Below, piece after piece: positions 11,474-23,000 of a DNA stretch of 64,000 nt. The stretch's first letter is position 1. Every line of letters begins with the position of its first letter. This DNA is from Diphasiastrum complanatum (taxonomy: Eukaryota > Streptophyta > Lycopodiopsida > Lycopodiales > Lycopodiaceae). The position numbers were made by a program, and so were the translations under genes. The stretch lies in NCBI GenBank assembly GCA_029204225.1, contig CM055093.1, positions 205,001-269,000 on the forward strand, in the 5' to 3' direction. A model generated the notes under the pieces. It made no database searches. It had not been told where the DNA came from and saw nothing but the letters and a program-made list of their open reading frames with translations.

Positions 11474-14400
11474 AAGGAAGCGGGTGGCGGACGCGCGTTC
11501 GCGTCTGGACACGTCCGATTTTTTGCAAAAAAAAAAATTTCAAAAAAAAAAAAATAAAGGCACCTGCCTACACTGTCCCCCATCCCAAAAGCAATTTATG
11601 GCCCCTGTTTTTCCCCCGGAATTAATTATCAGAGGGTGTCTGGCACCCACTTGCCCCCTCCGATTAAAAAAATAGGAAAACGGTACCAAAAAAGTTTGCA
11701 AAAAATTTGCAACAGACCTAACCACTGGGCCATGCCTCTCATAACTAAGATATTACTAAACAACCATGGCTAATGAGCAGTTCATAAATTATTATGAACC
11801 TTCATTGGGAACTAGACTCCAAAAAAGCGGCAAAGAAAGATCTGAGAGTGGTTTCGAGTGAAGATGATGGTTTAGGGTTTTTGGTATTAATGGTTTAGGG
11901 TTTAGGGTGCATCAGTGACTGTCTCAAAGAAGTGAATGCTCACCAGAGGATTGGGGAGAGGTGAACGCTCACCAGAAGAGTGACAAGCTCTCAGGAGCAG
12001 AAGTCTCTGGGGGAAATTAGGGCTCACCAGAAGAGTGACAAGCTATACACTACTGTGACTCCGTTGATGAGATCGGTTTCTTCCCAGATGAACTTCAACA
12101 GCTTACTGATTAGTTATGGCACTACTTCAACACGCTACAATACGATGTCGAAATTTTGCGTACCAGCACGGGGGCTCCGAAACATCTCCCAGTTTCCAGG
12201 TCCCAACCGAACAAAGTGTCCCCGAAGCCATGTTTAACGTCGAACTTCGGACGGACGTTGTGGGTCGACTGTCGGTCATTTCCTCGTCCTGTTTGTTCCC
12301 ACAGGTTCATATCGAGGTTGTCCACTGGCCGAAACAGACGGCACCCGAATCGGATCCCGTTTGGAGAAACGGGACCGTCGGACGGAGAGTTGCAAAACTA
12401 GTCCATTTCACTTGACCTAATTGCGCTTCTCTCCAATGGAGGGTAATTTTGATCGAACGATACCCGAATCGAGCCAGACTCGATCCCTTGGGTTCGTATC
12501 GGGATCACGAACCTGTGGACTATGTTCCCGAACCATTGATGCATTCTACACAGTACCATGGCCTATGTGATGAGATAGATTTAGGGTTTAGGGTGGTACA
12601 ACGTCACGTGGGCAACTAGTCGGAGCATGTCCTGGTAGATGTCCGCCGACACAACGAACGGAAGCTAGAAGCAGAATTTCACAAGAGCCAGCAAGAGATA
12701 ATTGGGCAACTACCGGAGCTGCAACTACGTGCCCTCACGGTCCTCAGACCTACTCCCCCCTGCCCGAGCTGGCGAGGGCGAGGAAACGCAACGGATTGAA
12801 ATTAACTTCACCGCCATGGTCCAGGAAAGGGTCCCTCGTCGTCGGGCCAGCCAGTAGGTCTTCTGGTTCCCGGTAGTGAACGACACAGTTATGATGACCA
12901 TCCACTCTTCTGGTGACCATTCACTCCCTGTAGTGAATGGCAGAATCTGACAACCATTCACCACTATTAGCAGCAGTTTTGTTGCAGTTGTTTTCATCAC
13001 GCTACGGAATCGGGGACGCGGACCACACAAACACCTCACGCGCTAAAAGGTTGGCCTTTTGTTCGCTTTAGGGTTTAGGGAACAAACGACCATAAGGAGG
13101 ATACCAAAGATACTGTTGAGCAAGATTCTGATGATGACGAGGAGTACAAGCCTTCAGTTAGCCAGGGAAAAAGTTCCAGCTCTTCCATAAGACTGAAGTG
13201 TGCCAGAAGTATTGAAGTTGCTTGGTGTATGACAAGGACGGTGTAATTGAAAGCCAGTGCAAGCATGTTTTGCAATAAGATCACAGTTTGAGAGGAAATT
13301 TTATGGGCTTCAGTAGCCATTTCCTGAACTCAGACACCCAAGGAAGCAGCATAGATCGGACAATGATCAATACCCTTTCATCTGGATGTTTGGCCAGGAA
13401 ACTTTGTAAGAAAGCAATGGTCAAAAATGTCTTTTTAGTGCATGGAGATGGTCGAAGTGGTTTTGACGCCAGTACGTGTTCCCGAATCTTGCCACATCAC
13501 CAATTGCTCTGTTTTCGACTCCACGTGAAACGTTTTTGGTGAGCCGACAGAGACAACAACCAATGGTTTCTGATCCACTGATCAAAAACCAATGGGTGCT
13601 GTCTCTGAAGGCTCACGGAAAAAGTTTGACGTGGAGTCGAGAACGGAGCAATTAATGGCGTGGTAAAATCCGGGACTATGTAAGGGCACGCAACCACTCC
13701 TTTCGTCTGCATGCATCAGAAAGACATTGTTGACCATTGCTTTCTTGCAAGGCTTCCTGGCCAAATGTCCAGATGGAAGGGTAGTGAACATTGCCTGATA
13801 TATACTGCTTCGTTGAGTGTCTGAGTTCAGGGAACGGGCAGTGAAGCCAAAACCTAAATCATAAAATAGTATAAAGCCAACACAACTGCCTTTCAAACTC
13901 TGTATTAATTGCAGAACCTGCTCTGATTGACTTTCATTTACATCGTCCCCATCGGTAACCAAACAGCTTCAGACGTCTGTCGCACTTGCCAGTTATGGAA
14001 GAGATCGAACTTTCTTCCTGACTAGCTAAAGGCTTGTACTCTTCATCATCAGAAGAGTGTTGCTCAACAGTGTATTTGATGTCCTTCTTTTCGCCGTTTG
14101 TTTGCTAGCCGTTGGCCCTAAGGCATACGATAGGTCCACACTTTTGCACGTTTTGATGGGCTTGTGTGGTGTGCGTCCTCAATTCCATGGCTTGATGAAA
14201 ACAACTGTGGACAAACTATTGTTCACAGGTTTGAAGTCCAGACGTTAATGGACACCAGAAAAGTGAATGGTCAACAGAACTATGCCATTCACTACAGGGG
14301 ACCACATGACCGACCATCATGCAAGAGGTATAGCTACCTCTGTCAGCACAGGCCTACACAGTACTATCTTATATGCTGTGATCGGTTTCCCCCCGGATGA

Positions 14401-15405
14401 ACTTCAACAGCCTACTAATTACTTATGCAAAACTGTTTCATTCACTGCAGGTCGTCCGTCCGTTCCTCGTCCTATCTACTCCTACAGGTTCCTGGCGAGG
14501 TCGTCGGTTGGCCGAAACGGACGACACCCGAAACGAAGCCAGTTTGGAGAAACTGGGCCATCGAACAGAGACCTGCAAAATTGGTCCATTTCACGTGACC
14601 TAATTGCGTTTCTGTCCCGTCGAACGGCCATTTTGACCGAACGACACCCGAATCGAGCCAGGCTCGGTCCCTTGAGATCGTATCGGGATCACGGATCGTT
14701 GGACTGTATTCCCGGACCATTCTGTCAATTCCGAATGTTTTCAGGTCACATCCCGGCAAAGTGTCCCCGAAGCCCTGTTTTGACCCTAAACTTCAGAAGG
14801 ACGTACTGGGCCTGCCGTCCGTCCGGTCTTCGTCCTGTCTGCTCCCACAAGTTCCTATCGAGGTTGTCCGCTGGCCGAAAAGGACGACACCTGAAACGGA
14901 TCCCGTTTGGAGAAACGGCACCGTCGGACGGATAGCTGCAAAACTAGTCCATTTCGACTGACCTAATTGCGTTTCAAGCCCGTCAAACGACCATTTTGAC
15001 CGGACGATGCCTGAATCGAGCCAGACTCGGTCCCTTGGGTATGTACCCGCTCCACGAACCAGTGGACTATATTCATGGACCATTTATAGGTTCTACGCAA
15101 GTTTAAATGTATGCTACACAAGTGCAGCTTTGATGTTGAATCTGCACATACCTATGGTGCAATGCCTACGACACAATGGGGACGTGGGTGGGGTTGATGA
15201 TGTTTATCGATGTGGTTATGATGATTATGCTTGTGGCTTGTTTTGATGGTTATGGTTGTGGGGTTGTGGGTTTAGGATGATTTGTTGATTTGTTAGGGTT
15301 TAGGGTGTTATATTAATTGTGCCATTTGTTGGGGTGTCTGGTTTAGCACGTTATGTTAAATGGTTGAACATGATGCATATGTTATGAATGAGATGTAGAT
15401 GTGCT

Positions 15406-15482
<77 letters not shown>

Positions 15483-16412
15483 TTGCACGGAGCAAACCAT
15501 TTCTGACTAGCCATTCAAACTTCACAGAGCTAACCATTTGTAAGCAACCACGATAAATTAGCCATGACACAAATAGACTGTAAAAAAATATATAAATCTC
15601 ATCTGATGCCACTGTACATGATGCTAAAATGTGTCTCAGGATCTACAAGTCTGTGCTAAACAAATCATCCCTCTGCATGCCAGATGCATCTGCAGAGGTG
15701 TCAAATACAAAGTCTGGCTGGGAGTCTGGAGGCATCTAGGACTCCTCTAAGTCTGGGCCAACGCCTGCCAAGAGACGACTAGAAAAATCATCAGTGGGTC
15801 CCCTCTTGGCTGGCCTGCCTCTGGGTCTGCCGGAAGGAACCCTCTGTGGTACACTCCTGCCTGGGGGTCTCCCTCTGCCACGGGGGGGTCTCTGGGAGGA
15901 ACTGCCTGCCTGTGATGCTGAGTCGTCTCTGCGTGGACGTCATGTCATGCGCCCCATCTACTCTGTTCTGAGGCTCGTTGATCGCGAGGGGTGCACAATG
16001 GGCCTCATTTACTGCTGCATATCCACCCTGAAAGGCTCCATGAATAAGATGTCGTGGAAGGCCAAGCCCTCTGGGGTCGTGGATTGGTGACGAGGGCAGG
16101 TGCGGATGCAGCGGCAAGCGGAGGCGGATGCGACGGTGGGGGCGGTGGGTGTACCAGTGGCAGGGGCGGTGGCAGTGGGTGCACCTGTAGAAATAGAGTC
16201 CACGGCATCTGTGGACGGCTCGTCGGGCTCAGCAGCGGGGATGACCATACAAATGCCAATCCCATAACGTCCCCCCGTGGGTAGGACTCGCAAACCCCCC
16301 ATATGTGCTCGAACCCGAGAGGCGTTCCCTGTGAACTGTCGTCGACAAAAAGGGCAACGCCACTTTCTGTCGGGCATCACCGCCACCTCATCCCAAATGG
16401 GACAAGCAGCCA

Positions 16413-16488
<76 letters not shown>

Positions 16489-16738
16489 AAGCACAGAAAT
16501 CCAAGCTCTTTCTCCCACCCTAAACCCTAAACCCTAAATCCCAAATCCAAGCACCCTTAAACCTAAATCCTAAACTCACACACACACAATTCCTCTCTCT
16601 CTCCGTCCCTCACACTCTCTGTCTCTTCCTCTCTCTCTCTCACACACACCTCTCTCTCTCTCACACACAGATCACCACACACACAATTGTATGCACACAA
16701 ATCAACAATGTCTTTTCACACACACACACACACAAACA

Positions 16739-16807
<69 letters not shown>

Positions 16808-16961
16808 TTCCGCCCTCTTTCTGCTCTCGGGTTCTGCGGACTGTCCGCAGGGCTCGCATGCTTTTTTTTTTTTTTTTTAAAAAACCCGTCGCTGGACGCT
16901 GGACGCATCCAGCCCAAAAAAAAAAAAAATTTAAAAAGGACGCGTCCGGGTCCGGGCGTCG

Positions 16962-17008
<47 letters not shown>

Positions 17009-20000
17009 GAAAAATAGCTATTCTGGGTTCATAATCGCAATTCGCGAATCGCGGACCCAGCGAATCGCGATTCGGTGCATCTATGCTCCAAAGGCTTTAG
17101 ATTTCCAAATGTTCTGAAAGTCAACATGACTACTTGATGGTTGTTCCAAGAAAAGCATAACAACAACAAAAAATCAAACCACTATCATAAGACTTGTTAA
17201 GCAAGAGAACAACGTTAAATGATGCACTTGTGCAATATTTCTAGTTTCTCAACTGACAAGTAGCCATTATCTTATAAACAAGCAACATAAGCTAATGCAC
17301 CAACCAAAAATTTTGGATGAATGATGAATTAGTTAGGGACTTACATGGACCGTATCTGGATCACAGTAAGCATCGTGATGTCCCTAACCCAAAAAAAAAC
17401 AATTTCACAAATTGAAGGATCAAGTAGAGAGATTTTGGAAAGGGAAGAGAAATAATAGCCAAAGGGAGGAACCAAAGAGGATAACTTGAAAAAAGAGGGA
17501 CAAGGTAAACCAACAACAAGATGGAGACTGGATAGAAGGGGAGCAAGGGATCAAGAAGAAATCTGTGGAGGATGGAGAGCAAAGTGTAACAAAGGACGAG
17601 ACAAGTGAAGGTGCAAAGGAATGGAAAACATGGAAATTGGGACCGTGAAGGAAAGGGAAGCTACTAACGAGGACTGAAATGGAGAAGGAAAGCAAGCACC
17701 AAAACAAACCAACCAAGAAAGAAAGAGCAGGAAAGGCGAAGAGGAAGTAAAAAGAGTAAATACAATAATCCAGGAATAGAAGGGATTTTAAAATCTTTTT
17801 CTTCCCGACTTTAAGAACATTCTAAACTTCCATCTTGGAATACATGACATGTTACAAATTTACGAGCTATCAACACCAGCACAAAAATGTGTTGTGAGAA
17901 TGTTGCACAGAGCATTCTATTTCATAAATTTTCCACACACTCTAAGTCTACTATGTACAATGGATAACTTGGCCTTTTGGCATGGTGCAATCACACCTTC
18001 AGCTCAATGTCATTGACATGACACTTTGGATTGGCTGTAGAAAAAGTTAGAATTGATCTTGCTTTAGGGTTCAATATATGTTTTGATAAGGCCAAAGTAA
18101 AAACAAGACTTCCGAAGGGTAAGGTTGTCATAAACCTAATTGGCATATCCTTCAAGCTTCCTAGATTTCAAAACCATTGTATCGGAAATTTTTGCTTTAA
18201 AAAAAAAATGGAAGACCAAATGGCAGCACTAGGGATGTAAAGTTGATCATACAAAAGAGTATCAAAAAAAAACCAACAGGGTCCCATGCAGCTTAATGAG
18301 TGGCCTTCCAATTGAGCTAAACTAAATATGGGTCAGCGACACTTTCGTTCTTGAGCCGTACCTACAAAATTGCAACAAGCAATACTGGAAACGAGTTCGT
18401 ATCTAGGAACTTCACAGCAATAGTATCATCAGGATCATTATTGCTCTTCACCTCACTCTACCTTGCCCTTGAAAGTGTGCAAAACCAATAAGCCCTATAA
18501 TCGGGTTTCAACCTAATTTTTTCTAATTGAAGGATTTTATTTGGTTCTGACATTTTCAAGACCCAACATTCTACAATGTTAAGAGTCTGCAACGTTGTTC
18601 TAGATTATCATTCGAGTTCGGTAAACTCATTTTGCACACTTTTTTGTATTGAGGCTCCTTAAGGGATATAATTAACACCAGCGCTCAATGAATTACCGAC
18701 CCAACACGAAGAAATCATCACATGATAATATGCAACTGAACTCTACATTGTATACAAGTTCCACATGATGACGTATTGTTCTTTAGTTGCAAAATCTAAC
18801 AAACCAATGCAAGATGTCCTCACGGAGGCATTCTTCATGTTTTATAGCAATAAAATTCTGATCTTTTAACTAACTCTAAACCAAGAAACACTGTCTAGAT
18901 ATGGAATATCTACATTTAAGTTCAAAGAAATGTTTTTGCGCAAATTTTGCTACATTGAACCTTGAGGGTTCTGCAATACAAGCATAATAATTAGGCCTAA
19001 AAGCACCATGACACTAACTCACTAAGGCTTCTACGAGATTGTGAGTTGAAGAAAATATGATAAAAAAAAATTGAAATTGACTTAAAGCTAATATCAGTCT
19101 TTTGAAAAAATTACCTGTACTTCGACGATTCATAACAATGAACTGAAAGCGAGGTTGTGTGCGTCTGCATAGAAGTTTGCATCTTCAAATTCCTACCTTT
19201 TTACAACAAAAATATCAAAAACAAATTCTTCAACAGGCCCAATGTATGCCTTAAAGAGCCAATCAAAATTTCAACATACCTTTTTACAACAAATAATGAT
19301 CCTTCGACATCTTTTCGACTCTGCAAAACATAAGGTATCAGCCTCTTTCCCAATCAAAGGAACATATAATGAAATATTTAAGGTTAAGATTGTTATCAAA
19401 ATATTCAAGAATGAGATTACTATTTACGCGTATCTACATAATAACACCCATTACACATAATTGTGTCCTAGACAACTTTCACTTACAAGCATCCAATTCA
19501 TAAACAAAACCAAAATTGAAACATATGTCTTATAAACCTCCATTTTATGGAAGGATTTGTCAACATACGAACTTCCAAAAAAACACAACGAAAGTAGCAT
19601 TGCTTTATTAGTTGCTGATTTACAGAGACATTGTATTCCATTAAACATAAGGAAAATAGGACACAAACTTGCAAGTTTGAACAGTCCATTTGGACTTTGG
19701 ACTCTCCAATCAATCCGCATTTCCATTTTTTTATCCCCATTGATTTGAGGAAAGGCAACTTCTCTTTTGAAAGGGACAATGGTCCATCGCTGACATTAAA
19801 TTATTTAAGTGAATCAATTGCTTAATACATAAAGTACTTTCAAATGTGCTCTCTTTGGAATTGCAAACTTCACAATTGTAGTTTCCCCTATGAACATATA
19901 AACCTTCATTTCTCTGCACCACTCTAACAAATAATGTAATTGAACTTGTGATCCTATTGCACCCCTTACTGCCAAAAAGATATTCAGTTCGAACCAAAAC

Positions 20001-23000
20001 ACCAAAACCTTAATGCAATCAACCAACCAAGCAAAGAGGATAGTTTCAACATGTACAACTCTTTCAAAAGTGGCATGAATCAATTTTGAGCATATCCTTC
20101 CTTAATTGAATGCTTTGCCTACATCATCCTTACGACAAGAATGCATTCAAATTGATTCTAACCTCAAAACATATTTCACTTTATCAATCTCTTTCAACTT
20201 ACTAACAAAAAATTGAATATAAGGGTGACTACTACTCTAACATTGTTCCCTTATGATTCAGTGCCCAAAAGAACATGTTATGTACCCTATTGTCATACTA
20301 GAAGATTCATTCAACACATTAACAGAAATTCCATAGACTAGCATACATCCTATTCCTGCTATTACTCCTAAGCGGCTTCTCTTCTCTCTCTCTCAATCTC
20401 TATTCTTACAAATGAAAGGTGAAAACAAAAGTGGTGTCACATCCCTACTTATAGACAAAGCTAGGGTTAGGGTTTTTGGTTCACCCAAAAACCATGTGCC
20501 ATAACAACTTGACTATCGTAAAACGTTATAAGCCAAAATGCATTTAAAACTACCTAGGTCCTTTTTTTATTTTTTGGCTCAGTAGAGCGTAGATCTGATT
20601 CTATTTCTCATGCCATTGGCTTACGAGTACAGGGCACATTCTAAGGGTGTCTGACGTTATATTACAAGTAGATCTGAGTTATTATGTCGACTCGACAGAC
20701 AGGATGGTGGGATCGGCTGCAGTCTGGGAGCAATACTTATTGCTATACTGCTATATGCTGCGCGCGATGGTGCATCCCGCTGGCTAGCGCGATGGTGCAG
20801 CCCGTTGAGGCCCGTTGATTGCTGTCCTAGGCTGCTGAGGCCCGCTGACTGCTCGCTCTCATCTCCACCCTACTCCTCCATTGCAATGGCTCCTAAGAAG
20901 AAGGGGGGGGGGCACATAATACTACAAATGGAAAATAACTCTTTTTCAAATGCATTAAAAAGAATTCAAAATGATGTCAAACAATTGTGACAAGTGACCA
21001 TTGAAATCCAAAGGAATAGGTTCAAAGCTTCAAAATGGAGATTGGAGGTCATTATTCCCCCCTACATCAAAAACCCATAATTTTAAATATAGTAAACCTT
21101 TTTCCTACCAATTTTGAATGGTTGCACTTCCTACAACTCCTCATAGTTTGAGAATGGTCAAGTTAAGTTTTGCAGGGTTTCCCAACCCAAAATTTAGACC
21201 ACAACCCAAGGACTTGGCCATTACCAACCATAGGCCCTTTATTTCCTTGACTATGGCACCCCTTGGTGCTTCAAGTCCCTGGGAGAAGGCCATTAGAAGA
21301 TACATAAATACAAGCGACTCTGAAAGGATGAAGCACCCTCAAAAAGAGAGTACTAGAGAAGAGAGAGAGAGAGAGAGAGATGATTTTAGAATTTGCTGCC
21401 TAAATCCTTCTTGCGAGTTTACAGTCTGCAGAGATAAAAAGATCTGTTGTGAAGAGGATGAACTTCATGCTATTGCAGGCACAGCCATACGCAATTTTTG
21501 ACTTTTTTCTTAGAAGACTTTTAAAATTAGGGATCTTCGTACTCCAAGCAAGTATGGTTGATTTTGTCAATTATGTCGAATTGTTGAAAGTTGATATTGT
21601 TGTATTGTTGATTTTGTAATATGTTAAGATGTTGATTTATTGAATACACGGGGGTGGTTGGTTGTTAAATCCATGCTCTAAAATTGAATTGCTGTAGTGT
21701 TGAGCTTTGTTGACTAAAGCTATTATTAATTTGTTAGATAAAATATGATAAAATAGATGATATCTTGTATGAGATGATGAATACTATAGTAAGATGTCAC
21801 ACCCTCCAGATTTTTGGGTGCCCAATGAAAAGAACAGAAAATCCTGCATGTCCACATGTGTAGCCTATTAGAGTCAAACCCATGACCTCAAGTTGATGGA
21901 AGGACTTCAACAAAACATCGCAGATTGGAGTACGCCCAACAATAAACTTACAAGAGATTTTGTCTGAATGTTTGTATCTTCCTGACGGTTTGACAATATA
22001 CATGATTTATATACATATATAACTTTTTGGCTAAGCACCCAACAATCTGAACTAATGTATAGAGGACCAGAATGACATTGACATATTTTCAAGAGGACCA
22101 CGTAAGGAGCGATGCCAAATTTCTAAGTCACTTAATCCAAACAAGCAAGTTACATCAGCTTCCATCAACCAGCCACCAGCATCGCTTCGCAAGCTGCAAT
22201 GCCAACTGCTCTTTTTTCTGTTTTCTTTCGCGATCACCTCGAATAGTAGAATTTACCTCTGCATGCCACAGGATAAAATCTTCTGCCAAACCTTTCATCT
22301 AAACACAACCAATGACAGAATGACAACTAAGCACTATGTGTCATTGGATGTCCACAGGAAGGTTTTTGGCATGAAGGATTTTGGCAGAAAGTTGGAATTT
22401 CTAGAGACTTCTACGAACAAAAAGTAGCATTTACCGGGAAAAGACTCACATTTGGGGGAAGGCTCAAGGAACCTCTTGTGGTGGGGGCCTTGCCCTGGGG
22501 CTACCTTCCTCGGTCGGCCAAAAGCCCTGGAGCCTGGGTCTATACCCACAAAAATGTCTAAAACGTTTCTTGTCACTAAAAAAAAGAGGCTCGGACTACT
22601 CGTTCCATAGAACAGGAAAAGCGTTCTAACCCAATGGTCATGAGCTCATAAATACAAATAGGAAAGCATGCCGATTTACAAGGAAAAATTTCGTAATATC
22701 TGTCTGATACATCAAACGAAGCAAAGCTACAGACATTCGTAACTATTTCTACGACGCATAATGGCTTCACGGAGTTGACAAAGGGCCTGTCATAATATGG
22801 CTAGGTATTTCCGCGACATTGTCTCTTCCTAAAAAGGTTGCTTCTCCGAGGAAAAAATCTAAGACTGCACACTTCAAGGAAGATCCAACTCCATAATATT
22901 TCCTGACAGCAGGTACATTTTAGGGATTACATCTGCAAGCAATAAAGATCAAACCGTACTAAGCTATATCCCTGACTGCAGCACAGGTTTTGGTGAGATG

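Larger units (their letters stand above)
11472..16965. mobile_element. hAT-like element C (about 5.5 kb), scrambled deletion derivative
   Basis: Like B it is bounded by (TA)n on both sides. Its ends carry GC-rich palindromic motifs: GGACGCGCG and GGACACGTCC on the left, GGACGCGTCC and CCGGGCGTCG on the right. The termini match only loosely. It contains a BED finger joined to an AT-hook tail (15643-16413), an inverted scrap of the hAT core (15947-16021), a decayed copy of the small coiled-coil ORF (12635-12857), a 1.4-kb foldback and three diverged repeats of about 350 bp. No complete transposase remains. The boundaries are inferred from the TA tracts. Confidence 0.5.
4582..17085. mobile_element. 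hAT-type composite insertion A (12.5 kb) in DCP1 intron 3
   Basis: The ends are perfect 13-bp inverted repeats, CATAGATGCACCG, flanked by identical 8-bp duplications. Inside the termini are palindromic AATCGCGATT repeats. A's own sequence appears to be only about 0.6 kb on the left and 80 bp on the right. Both arms converge on an inverted repeat, AGCTATTTTTCCAAATATA, at 5164-5182 and its complement at 17003-17018, adjoining (TA)n. This suggests that A was a short MITE-like hAT derivative with a (TA)n loop, and that elements B and C later entered that loop. No transposase is assignable to A itself. Confidence 0.85.

Noticed and set aside
16009..16518. A 169-codon minus-strand frame with a long Arg-Glu repeat at its start
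   Set aside because: The repeat is only the (CT)n microsatellite read in frame; the BED-finger start at 16413 is the sensible beginning.
16687..17034. Frames with Ser-Leu and Tyr-Ile repeats
   Set aside because: They are translations of (CT)n and (TA)n with no protein-like sequence between.
17361..17760. Hydrophobic minus-strand frames resembling membrane proteins
   Set aside because: They arise from a purine-rich tract in DCP1 intron 3 whose complement encodes Phe/Leu/Ser runs.
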